A stretch of 6,316 nt of DNA from Chloroflexota bacterium (GTDB lineage Bacteria; Chloroflexota; Anaerolineae; Anaerolineales; Anaerolineaceae). The stretch lies in assembly GCA_029265085.1 (NCBI GenBank), contig JAJUJY010000216.1, positions 1-6,316 of the forward strand, given 5' to 3'. Shown here piece by piece: positions 1 through 5,305 of this stretch. The position numbers and the translations under genes were made by a program. The first letter of the stretch is position 1, and the number at the start of each line of letters is the position of its first letter. The notes under the pieces were generated by a model. The model worked only from the letters and a program-made list of their open reading frames with translations, was not told where the DNA came from and ran no database searches.

Positions 1-374
1 ATTGGGCGATCGGCGGACACTCATTGGGTGGGTCTATGGCTGCCAATTATATTTATACCAACCCAGGGATAGTTAGCGGTTTAGTATTATGGGCTTCTTA
101 TCCAGCCGATTCAAACAACCTTGCCAGTTTTCCAATCAAAGTCGTTTCAATTTCAGCTACTCAAGATGGGTTAGCCACGCCGGAAAAAATTACAAACTCA
201 AAGCCTTTATTGCCGGCTGATACAACCTGGGTCAAGATTAAAGGTGGAAATCATGCGCAATTTGGTTGGTATGGTATTCAATCAGGAGATGGCGTTGCCA
301 GGATTTCACGGGTAGAGCAGCAAGATCAAATTGTCCAATCGACAGTTGAACTATTGCGAGAAATCGGGGAGTGA
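1..374 (+). CDS. Alpha/beta hydrolase, C-terminal part (5' end outside window)
   Basis: This is the 3' end of a serine hydrolase of the alpha/beta fold. The reading frame is open from base 3 and about 123 residues are visible before the TGA at 372-374. The first visible residues carry the nucleophile elbow G-H-S-L-G-G, with the catalytic Ser at visible residue 7. The acid residue is probably the Asp in SATQDG (visible residue 55), and the catalytic His lies in GGNHAQFGWYG (residue 84), so the order Ser-Asp-His is complete. The GGNHAQFG-YG-Q-GDG pattern resembles the Abhydrolase_5 / dienelactone-hydrolase-like group. No substrate can be named. A TTG at base 24 could be mistaken for a start, but it encodes the Leu of the elbow and cannot be one. 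The gene is followed after three bases by a second hydrolase gene and is surely co-transcribed with it. Confidence 0.85.
   Translation, partial: WAIGGHSLGGSMAANYIYTNPGIVSGLVLWASYPADSNNLASFPIKVVSISATQDGLATPEKITNSKPLLPADTTWVKIKGGNHAQFGWYGIQSGDGVARISRVEQQDQIVQSTVELLREIGE
366..371 (+). promoter_or_regulatory. Ribosome binding site for the anchored hydrolase gene
   Basis: GGGGAG lies six bases before the ATG at 378, inside the last codons of the upstream gene. This supports that start and suggests translational coupling between the two hydrolase genes. Confidence 0.6.
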
Positions 375-377
375 ATT

Positions 378-1349
378 ATGAAACCACTCAGGTTTATAGG
401 ATTATTTGTCCTCTTATCCATTTTGGTCCTGGTAATAGGACCGCTGGTCATTCCGGTCCCCCCATTACAGGATCCTTTACCGATTGAACAGGTGGCAGAT
501 CCCGACAGCCAGTTTATTAATGTGAACGGAATCGAAGTGCATTTCAAGCAATATGGCCAGGGTGAGCCAGCAATTATTTTGCTCCATGGATTTGGTGCAA
601 GTACTTTTTCATGGAGAGAAGTCTTACAACCTTTGGCCGGAATAGGAACTGTGATTGCGTATGATCGCCCGGCGTTTGGATTGACAGAACGACCACTTCC
701 AGGGGATTGGGAAGGCGAATCCCCGTATTCATTAAATTCTCAAGTCAAACTGTTATTTGGGTTAATGGAAGCTTTGGGAATTAATCAAGCTGTTCTGGTC
801 GGGAATTCGGCAGGTGGAACTGTTGCAATGCAGGCTGCTTTGACAGATCCTCAGAAGGTGGCGGGTTTAGTATTGGTTGATGCTGCCATTTATACCAGCG
901 GCGGAGCTCCATCCTGGATTCGGCCTTTTCTAAGTACACCATGGTTTAATCGATGGGGGCCATATTTTACTCGCTCAATTGCGGGTGAGCAGGGTGATCA
1001 ATTTATCCGTGCTGCATGGCATGACCCAGGCAAAATTACTGATGAGATTATCGCGGGTTATCGTAAACCACTACAGTTAGCTAATTGGGATGCGGCTTTG
1101 TGGGAGCATACAAAAGCTGCCACTCCAGCTAATCTAGAAGAAGCTTTAACGGAGATACGTGTTCCGGTGTTAGTTGTGAGCGGTGATGATGACAGAATTG
1201 TGCCAACTGCGGATAGTGTACGTTTAGCCGGGGATATCCCTGGTGCAGGTTTGATCGTGTTTCCATCCTGCGGGCATGTTCCACAGGAAGAATGCCCGAC
1301 AGATTTTCTGAATGCGGTTGTTCCCTTTATTCAACAACCAAAAAATTAG
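378..1349 (+). CDS. Membrane-anchored alpha/beta hydrolase
   Basis: This 323-residue alpha/beta-fold hydrolase has an N-terminal hydrophobic segment (about residues 5-26) that acts as a signal anchor or uncleaved signal peptide. The catalytic domain would therefore face the outside of the cytoplasmic membrane. The oxyanion region is LLHGFGAS (H70-G71), the nucleophile elbow is G-N-S-A-G-G with Ser144, the acid is Asp272 in GDDDRIVP, and the base is His300 in CGHVPQEE. A cap region rich in Trp, Phe and Pro lies between about residues 172 and 250. The motifs place it with the epoxide hydrolase / haloalkane dehalogenase / C-C hydrolase-like group (Abhydrolase_1), but the substrate is unknown. 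The ATG start has a ribosome binding site six bases upstream. The gene begins three bases after the preceding hydrolase stop and ends in TAG, which overlaps the ribosome binding site of the next gene. It is the middle gene of a three-gene operon. Confidence 0.88.
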   Translation: MKPLRFIGLFVLLSILVLVIGPLVIPVPPLQDPLPIEQVADPDSQFINVNGIEVHFKQYGQGEPAIILLHGFGASTFSWREVLQPLAGIGTVIAYDRPAFGLTERPLPGDWEGESPYSLNSQVKLLFGLMEALGINQAVLVGNSAGGTVAMQAALTDPQKVAGLVLVDAAIYTSGGAPSWIRPFLSTPWFNRWGPYFTRSIAGEQGDQFIRAAWHDPGKITDEIIAGYRKPLQLANWDAALWEHTKAATPANLEEALTEIRVPVLVVSGDDDRIVPTADSVRLAGDIPGAGLIVFPSCGHVPQEECPTDFLNAVVPFIQQPKN

Positions 1350-1353
1350 GAGG
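1348..1353 (+). promoter_or_regulatory. Strong ribosome binding site fixing the start of the redoxin gene
   Basis: A perfect AGGAGG overlaps the TAG stop of the upstream gene and sits five bases before the ATG at 1359. It decides the start of the redoxin gene: translation begins well before the in-frame TGA at 1491, and the shorter frame after that TGA has no comparable site. Confidence 0.85.
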
Positions 1354-1358
1354 ATAGA

Positions 1359-1865
1359 ATGCCCCAAAAATTAAGAACTGGTATCGCAGCCCCGGATTTT
1401 TCATTAACAGATACCAATGGGAAAAATGTTACTTTGTCAGCCTACCGAGAAAAAAAAGTGGTTGTGCTCGTTTTTAACCGTGGGTTTATGTGACCCTATT
1501 GTGTGAACCACATGGCGCAGTTGCGTCAAGATTATGTTGAGTTTGTTAATCGCAACGCCGAGGTGATTACATTGGGACCGGATGGCCCGAATGCATTCAA
1601 GCGGTATTGGGAGAAAGAGTCTATGCCGTTTATTGGCCTGGCGGATGTCCGCTCGGTCATCAGCGACCAATATGCTCAGGAAGTGAACTGGTTGAAACTT
1701 GGCCGAATGCCCGCTGTCTTTGTGATTGATTACAAAGGGATGATTGAATATGTTCATTACGGCAGTTCAATGTCGGATATCCCTGGTAATCAAGAGATTC
1801 TGAAAATTATCGATGGAATTAATGCCAGGGAACAGCGTTCAAAAGAATCTATTTTCAACCCGTGA
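1359..1865 (+). CDS. Peroxiredoxin-like (AhpC/TSA) protein, putative selenoprotein with U-P-Y-C redox motif
   Basis: Read through the TGA at 1491-1493, this gene encodes 168 residues with a complete thioredoxin-fold, AhpC/TSA-type domain. The N-terminal GIAAPDFSLTDTNGK (residues 8-22) is the usual redoxin opening. The strand VVVLVFNRGF (34-43) leads into M-U-P-Y-C (44-48). Helix residues NHMAQLRQDY follow (50-59), then GPDGPNAF (73-80), the likely cis-Pro118 in RMPAVFVID, and SMSDIP (137-142). In the family, as I know it, the active-site motif is C-P-x-C. Here TGA replaces the first, peroxidatic-position Cys, so residue 45 is best read as selenocysteine. Cys48 is the only cysteine in the protein. 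The expected role is reduction of peroxides or exchange of thiols in the cytoplasm, as no signal peptide is seen. Start ATG 1359 has AGGAGG five bases upstream. The gene ends at a second TGA (1863-1865). Alternatives are a sequencing error or a fresh nonsense mutation, but the intact frame and the exact position of the TGA argue against both. Confidence 0.85.
1491..1493 (+). other. In-frame TGA read as selenocysteine (codon 45)
   Basis: This TGA is codon 45 of the redoxin gene, 132 bases from its ATG and in the same frame as the rest of the domain. It lies directly before CCC TAT TGT (Pro-Tyr-Cys), where the family's C-P-Y-C motif starts. The following base is C; TGAC is known in E. coli as a leaky stop context and also occurs at the selenocysteine codon of E. 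coli fdhF. The gene's final stop is TGAA, a stronger context. Confidence 0.83.
1513..1528 (+). promoter_or_regulatory. Candidate bacterial SECIS hairpin
   Basis: The RNA can form a six-base-pair stem, UGGCGC with GCGUCA (one G-U pair), closed by the four-base loop AGUU. There are 25 bases between the UGA and the loop. A short apical stem, a loop with G in its first two bases, and a spacing of roughly 16-37 bases are the known features of bacterial SECIS elements bound by SelB. The pairing below this stem is weak: C1511-G1530 and possibly AAC 1506-1508 with GUU 1536-1538. Judged by eye, not by folding software. Confidence 0.65.
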
Positions 1866-1884
1866 ATCCCATCGAAACTTCATT

Positions 1885-1921
1885 GGAAATGAGGGGTAAT
1901 TCAACAAACCCCTTCATTTCC
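1885..1921 (+). terminator. Bulged hairpin after the redoxin gene, probable terminator
   Basis: The arm GGAAATGAGGGG (1885-1896) pairs with CCCCTTCATTTCC (1909-1921): twelve base pairs with one bulged T, around a twelve-base loop. It starts 20 bases after the redoxin stop. The following bases (TCCCTTTATT) are only partly T-rich, so intrinsic termination may be incomplete, or the hairpin may serve mainly to protect the 3' end of the mRNA. Confidence 0.55.
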
Positions 1922-1949
1922 TCCCTTTATTCAAGCTACAAGGGCTTTT

Positions 1950-1953
1950 GAGG
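1950..1953 (+). promoter_or_regulatory. Ribosome binding site deciding the start of the membrane-hydrolase fusion gene
   Basis: GAGG lies nine bases before ATG 1963. The frame is also open from a TTG at 1948, but that TTG overlaps this site and has only a poorly spaced AAGGG in front of it. ATG 1963 is therefore preferred. Confidence 0.55.
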
Positions 1954-1962
1954 CGTGTATTT

Positions 1963-3219
1963 ATGATATGGGATTACCAGAACATCCTTTCGCGCCGTTT
2001 ATTGTTGTGGGGCTTCCTAAGCCTGATCTCCGGGCTGTGTTTGGCATTCTTTGCTGAATTAAGCTTTTGGAATGGGTTTGGAATACAAATCGCTGCATGG
2101 GGTTTAATCGATTGTCTTATTGCTGGTTATGGATTGCATCGTGTTAAGAAAAATGGTACCAAACTGGTTAATTTGATCGAAGTAAATCAAGAAGCGAAAA
2201 AACTCAAAAGAATTCTATGGATAAATGCTGCGGCTGATATTTTTTATCTTGGATTTGGTTCCTGGCTGATTCTTGGATTGGGTCGGACAGAATTGTTTTG
2301 GGCAGGAAGTGGATGGGGAATTATTCTACAAGGGGGATTTCTTCTATTTTTCGATTGCTTGCATGCTTTAGCGACCCCAAATGAAAAAATTATTGAAGAT
2401 CTTGGTTTGTTTAACCATGACCGGCATGAATCTTACTTTTTCGATGGCGGTAAAGGTGCTGTTTTGTTGGTGCATGGATTTCCTGGTTCCCCGCACGAAA
2501 TGAGATCCTTAGGCGAAGCGATCCACCGTTTTGGCTGGACAGTCAAGGGAATCCAACTGCCTGGATTTGGTAAAGATTTCCCGAATTTGTTTCAAAAGAG
2601 AGAAAAAGAATGGGAAGACGCCATTTTCAAGACTTATAAAGAGCTAGAGGAACATTATTATCCAATAGTTATCCTGGGGTATTCGATGGGAGGCGGTTTA
2701 GCGATTCCTGTTGCTTCAAAGGTGAATCCCAAAGGATTAATCTTACTGGCACCATTTTGGATTCCTGAATTGATTCAATTTCGCCCGTTCATTCAGTTTG
2801 CCAGATTATTTTTACCAATTTCATTTCGACCTTTTCGTTGGATGAAATTTAAACCGGAAGAGATGAAATCAGCAATGATTGAAATGGTTCCAGAATTTGA
2901 TCCGAATTCTGTGGATGTCCAAAAGGGTATTCGTGAATTAACTGTCCCATTAATTTTTCTGGAACAATTTTATCAATTGAGCAAGCAGGTTGTGATGAAT
3001 GCTGCCAGACTTTCAGTATCCGCATTGATTATCCAACCAGCGGATGATCCTGTTGTGTATCCGAAGAATACCAATCAATTGCGAAAGCTTATTAAATCGC
3101 CTGTATCCTATGTGGAGGTTCCAGGAGAGCATGACGTCAATTATCCGAGCCATCCGGGATATGCGCTCATGTTGAAGCAGATCATAAGGTATTTAGACCA
3201 GGTAAACCATTCTTCTTAA
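1963..3219 (+). CDS. Four-helix membrane domain fused to an alpha/beta hydrolase
   Basis: This 418-residue protein has two parts. The N-terminal third holds four likely transmembrane helices at about residues 15-32, 40-58, 84-106 and 118-136. A charged stretch (about 61-83) separates helices 2 and 3. The rest is an alpha/beta hydrolase of the Hydrolase_4 / carboxylesterase-monoglyceride lipase type. It shows VLLVHGFPGSP (oxyanion region, H171-G172), the elbow G-Y-S-M-G-G-G with Ser241, Asp362 in ADDPVVYP, and His390 in GEHDVNYP. All three catalytic residues are in order, so an active membrane-bound esterase or lipase is likely, with a lipid-like or hydrophobic substrate inferred from the anchoring. 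I do not recognise a named family for the membrane part. The gene follows the redoxin terminator and faces the MFS gene across a 15-base gap. No clear promoter was found in the 97 bases before it. Confidence 0.85.
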   Translation: MIWDYQNILSRRLLLWGFLSLISGLCLAFFAELSFWNGFGIQIAAWGLIDCLIAGYGLHRVKKNGTKLVNLIEVNQEAKKLKRILWINAAADIFYLGFGSWLILGLGRTELFWAGSGWGIILQGGFLLFFDCLHALATPNEKIIEDLGLFNHDRHESYFFDGGKGAVLLVHGFPGSPHEMRSLGEAIHRFGWTVKGIQLPGFGKDFPNLFQKREKEWEDAIFKTYKELEEHYYPIVILGYSMGGGLAIPVASKVNPKGLILLAPFWIPELIQFRPFIQFARLFLPISFRPFRWMKFKPEEMKSAMIEMVPEFDPNSVDVQKGIRELTVPLIFLEQFYQLSKQVVMNAARLSVSALIIQPADDPVVYPKNTNQLRKLIKSPVSYVEVPGEHDVNYPSHPGYALMLKQIIRYLDQVNHSS

Positions 3220-3234
3220 TCTTCGTAAATATTG

Positions 3235-4479
3235 TTATTTTTTCCGCGGTTTTCGAACAAAAAAGCGTAAAACGAACCAGGTGATTATGCCAAAGATAAT
3301 TGCCGTGATAAATGTTGTTATGTAACCGAAAGAATCGGCAAGCCATCCTCCCAACATCGGGGCGAGAATTGCGCTTGGGGCGATTAATGTGTTTGCCATC
3401 CCAACGTACATCGGACGCTCGTTTTCAGTCCCAAAATCCATTGATGCAGCAATACCGATTGTCCAAAAAACGGTATTAGCAATACCAGCAAAGATCATGA
3501 CCGGATAAAACCATTCAACCGATGGGGAAAACCAGGCCAAACCCGCAGCAATACAGGTAGCAATTGCTCCAGTCTCAAGCGCCAGGCTGCGGCCAAACCG
3601 GTCTGCGATCCAGCCAAACAAAGGATTTGATACTACCTGAACCACTAAATATATACTGGTCATAATTCCGGCATCCACAGGGCTGACTCCGCGGATTTTA
3701 ACCGCATAGACAATATAAAAAGCGGATGCCATTGCTGCAAATTGAAACAAAATTCGGCTAATCAGGAACCAGCGAAAAGGTGAATTTTCTCTTAAGTAAT
3801 GTTTGACTTGTTTCCAAAGAGGAATTTGATTCTTGTCTTGTACTGGAATTTCACGGATATCCTCTTTTGTCAGACTTAGAAACAAAAATGAGATAAACAT
3901 CAATAATGAGGCTAAGAGGAAACAAATCGCAAAATTATAGGGGTAAATATATTTTTCCAGGAAAATGCCTGCTAATATAGCGCCTACCCCCGCAAGGAGA
4001 TTGGCAGCCCCGGACTGTAATCCAAAAAATGTAGCCCGGAAATCGTTTGGGATAATCTTGGCAATCATATTTTGCCAGGGATTTGCTGCAAAACCACCCC
4101 CCAAACCTTGCCAGATCAAAAAGAAAAAGGCAATTCCGAGTGCCCAAGATTTTCCAACAATTGGAATTAATAAGGCTGCGATCATAAATCCTAAAATCGG
4201 AAGCCTTTCTTGAAATCCCAGGATCAGTACCCAGGGTTTGAAGCGGGGCATTCGGCTGGTTTGGGAAGCAGTTAATAACTGCGGCAGATGCCACCCTAAT
4301 GAATGAATAGCGGGTACCAGGCCGATCAGCAAGTTAACATCGGTCATTGTGGCAATGAACAATGGGAGGATGGTTGTAAACGAGGTGAAACCTAACCCGA
4401 AACCAAAAAAACTACCATCCAAAATATTTACAAGATAGTTGTATTTAAGTTGGTTCGGTTTGTGAAGCGTGGATTGCAT
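3235..4479 (-). CDS. Major facilitator superfamily (MFS) transporter
   Basis: This 414-residue integral membrane protein has the hydrophobic pattern and length of a twelve-helix MFS carrier. A hydrophilic central loop (about residues 203-228, rich in Lys, Glu, Asp and Gln) divides two six-helix halves. The second half carries the MFS loop signature GWIADRFGRS (289-298), and a weaker related GGWLADSFG lies near residues 377-385. The first half has the conserved stretch GLGGGFAANPWQ near residue 126. The substrate, and whether it is an exporter or importer, cannot be told. The frame is open from a TTG at 4485; ATG 4479 is preferred because it is a standard start, though neither has a strong Shine-Dalgarno site (only AGAAAAGAA-like purines upstream). 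The gene lies about 20 bases beyond the terminator of the upstream minus-strand operon and converges with the hydrolase gene on the other strand. Confidence 0.88.
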   Translation of the reverse strand: MQSTLHKPNQLKYNYLVNILDGSFFGFGLGFTSFTTILPLFIATMTDVNLLIGLVPAIHSLGWHLPQLLTASQTSRMPRFKPWVLILGFQERLPILGFMIAALLIPIVGKSWALGIAFFFLIWQGLGGGFAANPWQNMIAKIIPNDFRATFFGLQSGAANLLAGVGAILAGIFLEKYIYPYNFAICFLLASLLMFISFLFLSLTKEDIREIPVQDKNQIPLWKQVKHYLRENSPFRWFLISRILFQFAAMASAFYIVYAVKIRGVSPVDAGIMTSIYLVVQVVSNPLFGWIADRFGRSLALETGAIATCIAAGLAWFSPSVEWFYPVMIFAGIANTVFWTIGIAASMDFGTENERPMYVGMANTLIAPSAILAPMLGGWLADSFGYITTFITAIIFGIITWFVLRFFVRKPRKK

Positions 4480-4501
4480 GGTCAAACTAATTCTTTTCTA
4501 T

Positions 4502-4535
4502 AAAAAACCGGCAGACATTTAACTGCCGGTTTTTT
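4502..4535 (-). terminator. Strong Rho-independent terminator of the moeA-VKOR-acidic protein operon
   Basis: CCGGCAG (4508-4514) pairs with CTGCCGG (4523-4529) around an eight-base loop, flanked by six A on one side and six T on the other. The symmetry means it can work in both directions. On the minus strand it lies about 70 bases after the stop of the small acidic protein gene. Only minus-strand genes flank it, so that is its main sense. The 122 bases between 4486 and 4607 hold nothing else that I can support. Confidence 0.9.
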
Positions 4536-4607
4536 ATCAAAATTAAACAAACTCTTGAAAGAGAAAATTATTGATGAAAGCGAAATATATCGATTGACCA
4601 AAAAAAA

Positions 4608-4841
4608 TTAAAACTCTTCTTCTTCGTCGTCAATCCATTCTTCGTCTTCTTCGTCTAAACTATCTTCCAGGTCTTCCCATTCTTCGGTTTCTTCTTCATC
4701 CCACTCGTCTTCCTGGTCCGCTTCGGCGGTGGGAGAGTAGGTTAAACATCCAGAATCTTGATCCAATTCTACAAGTGCAGCGCTGCAGTAACCTTCATCC
4801 AGGAATGCACAATCAAGATAATGGCAGCGAATCTTTGGCAT
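4608..4841 (-). CDS. Small four-cysteine protein with a very acidic C-terminal tail
   Basis: This 77-residue protein has two parts. Residues 1-37 hold four cysteines (C6, C11, C19, C32) in a C-x4-C-x7-C-x12-C arrangement with GYCSAAL and GCLTYSP around the last two. This resembles DUF1540-like small cysteine motifs and could bind a metal or form two disulfides; the resemblance is from memory. Residues 38-77 have about 27 Asp/Glu in 40 residues, no Lys or Arg, and regularly spaced Trp (E/D-W), so the tail is probably disordered. No signal peptide is present, so the protein is likely cytoplasmic. The start is secure: AGGAGG sits six bases before the ATG. It is the last gene of the operon, 15 bases after the VKOR gene. 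The function is unknown. The skewed codon content (GAA/GAG/GAT/GAC) comes from the protein's composition rather than from a non-coding repeat. Confidence 0.8.
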   Translation of the reverse strand: MPKIRCHYLDCAFLDEGYCSAALVELDQDSGCLTYSPTAEADQEDEWDEEETEEWEDLEDSLDEEDEEWIDDEEEEF

Positions 4842-4847
4842 AATTTT

Positions 4848-4853
4848 CCTCCT
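4848..4853 (-). promoter_or_regulatory. Ribosome binding site of the acidic small protein gene
   Basis: On the minus strand a perfect AGGAGG lies six bases before the ATG at 4841, between it and the TGA of the VKOR gene. It is much stronger than the sites of the neighbouring genes, suggesting that this small protein is made in larger amounts. Confidence 0.8.
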
Positions 4854-4856
4854 GAT

Positions 4857-5291
4857 TCAATCTTGGCTTTGTAATTTTGCCAGACGATAAATTGAATTTC
4901 CGAATAAAATCAACATTACGAGTGCAGAAATCACACAGAACGGACAAATCGCTTTTATAACCGCAATTTCCAAGTACGTCAAGTATGCAGAATATAATAC
5001 ACCAATTAATGTCAAACCGAACAATAAAATATCTGTGTATTTTGACCAAAATGTGTTTTTTGATTCAGTCAAATATAAAATGATCATTACAAGATAGGCT
5101 AGTAACCCAAGCAGCGAAACTGGAACACCATAAATTTCCGAAAAAGGGGATGTATTTACAGACCAACAATCTCCAATGCCTTGAATGCACAAAGATTTAT
5201 TATTGGTGTACTTGATCAATAATAAATATGCAGCATCGATCAGCCCAATAATTGAGAATACTATACCGAATTTAGTGGATGTTTTGGTCAT
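4857..5291 (-). CDS. Vitamin K epoxide reductase (VKOR) family membrane protein
   Basis: This 144-residue protein is a single-domain bacterial VKOR homologue, a quinone-linked enzyme of the cytoplasmic membrane that forms disulfide bonds in exported proteins, doing the job of DsbB. It shows the full set of family cysteines: the loop pair C35 and C42 (SLC-IQGIGD-C) and the active-site C-P-F-C (C116, C119). The conserved TSPFSEIYGVPVSLLGLLAY stretch (residues 47-66) with Ser51 is also present. Four or five hydrophobic segments are visible: about 8-26, 56-74, 86-107 and 116-135. Many bacterial VKORs are fused to a thioredoxin domain; this one is not, so a separate DsbA-like partner is expected elsewhere. 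The ATG at 5291 lies 14 bases after the moeA stop and has only a weak GGA site. It is followed by the small acidic protein gene, in one operon. Confidence 0.88.
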   Translation of the reverse strand: MTKTSTKFGIVFSIIGLIDAAYLLLIKYTNNKSLCIQGIGDCWSVNTSPFSEIYGVPVSLLGLLAYLVMIILYLTESKNTFWSKYTDILLFGLTLIGVLYSAYLTYLEIAVIKAICPFCVISALVMLILFGNSIYRLAKLQSQD

Positions 5292-5305
5292 TTTCTAATC
5301 CATTT

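Noticed and set aside
1500..1512. Alternative hairpin TGTG / CACA close to the TGA
   Set aside because: Only four base pairs and too near the TGA (loop about ten bases after it) to fit a bacterial SECIS; weaker than the 1513-1528 stem.
1437..1757. Antisense open frame of 106 codons
   Set aside because: It lies opposite the redoxin gene, has no ribosome site and its translation resembles no known protein. The redoxin frame explains the sequence.
1359..1865. Redoxin as a pseudogene broken by a nonsense mutation
   Set aside because: Only one stop, exactly at the redox Cys position, with an otherwise perfect frame, a strong ribosome site and a hairpin downstream. A random mutation at that one codon is unlikely, though a base error cannot be excluded without reads.
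1503..1865. Separate short gene starting at GTG 1503
   Set aside because: No ribosome binding site before it, and it would begin inside the active-site helix, lacking the first strands of the thioredoxin fold and both redox residues.
1866..1962. Promoter for the membrane-hydrolase gene
   Set aside because: No convincing pair of -35 and -10 boxes at proper spacing could be found; TTTATT at 1926-1931 lacks a partner.
3935..4294. Open frames on both strands within the MFS gene (also 3965-4213 plus strand)
   Set aside because: They overlap the transporter frame, whose helices and MFS signature are clear; their translations look like shadows.
4611..4730. Low-complexity TTC/TCT-rich stretch as a DNA repeat
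   Set aside because: It is explained by the Asp/Glu-rich tail of the small protein read on the minus strand; codons vary, so it is not a simple tandem repeat.
4813..5049. Cysteine-containing open frame within the VKOR gene
   Set aside because: It is out of frame with a complete VKOR gene carrying all catalytic residues, and runs across the VKOR stop into the next gene.
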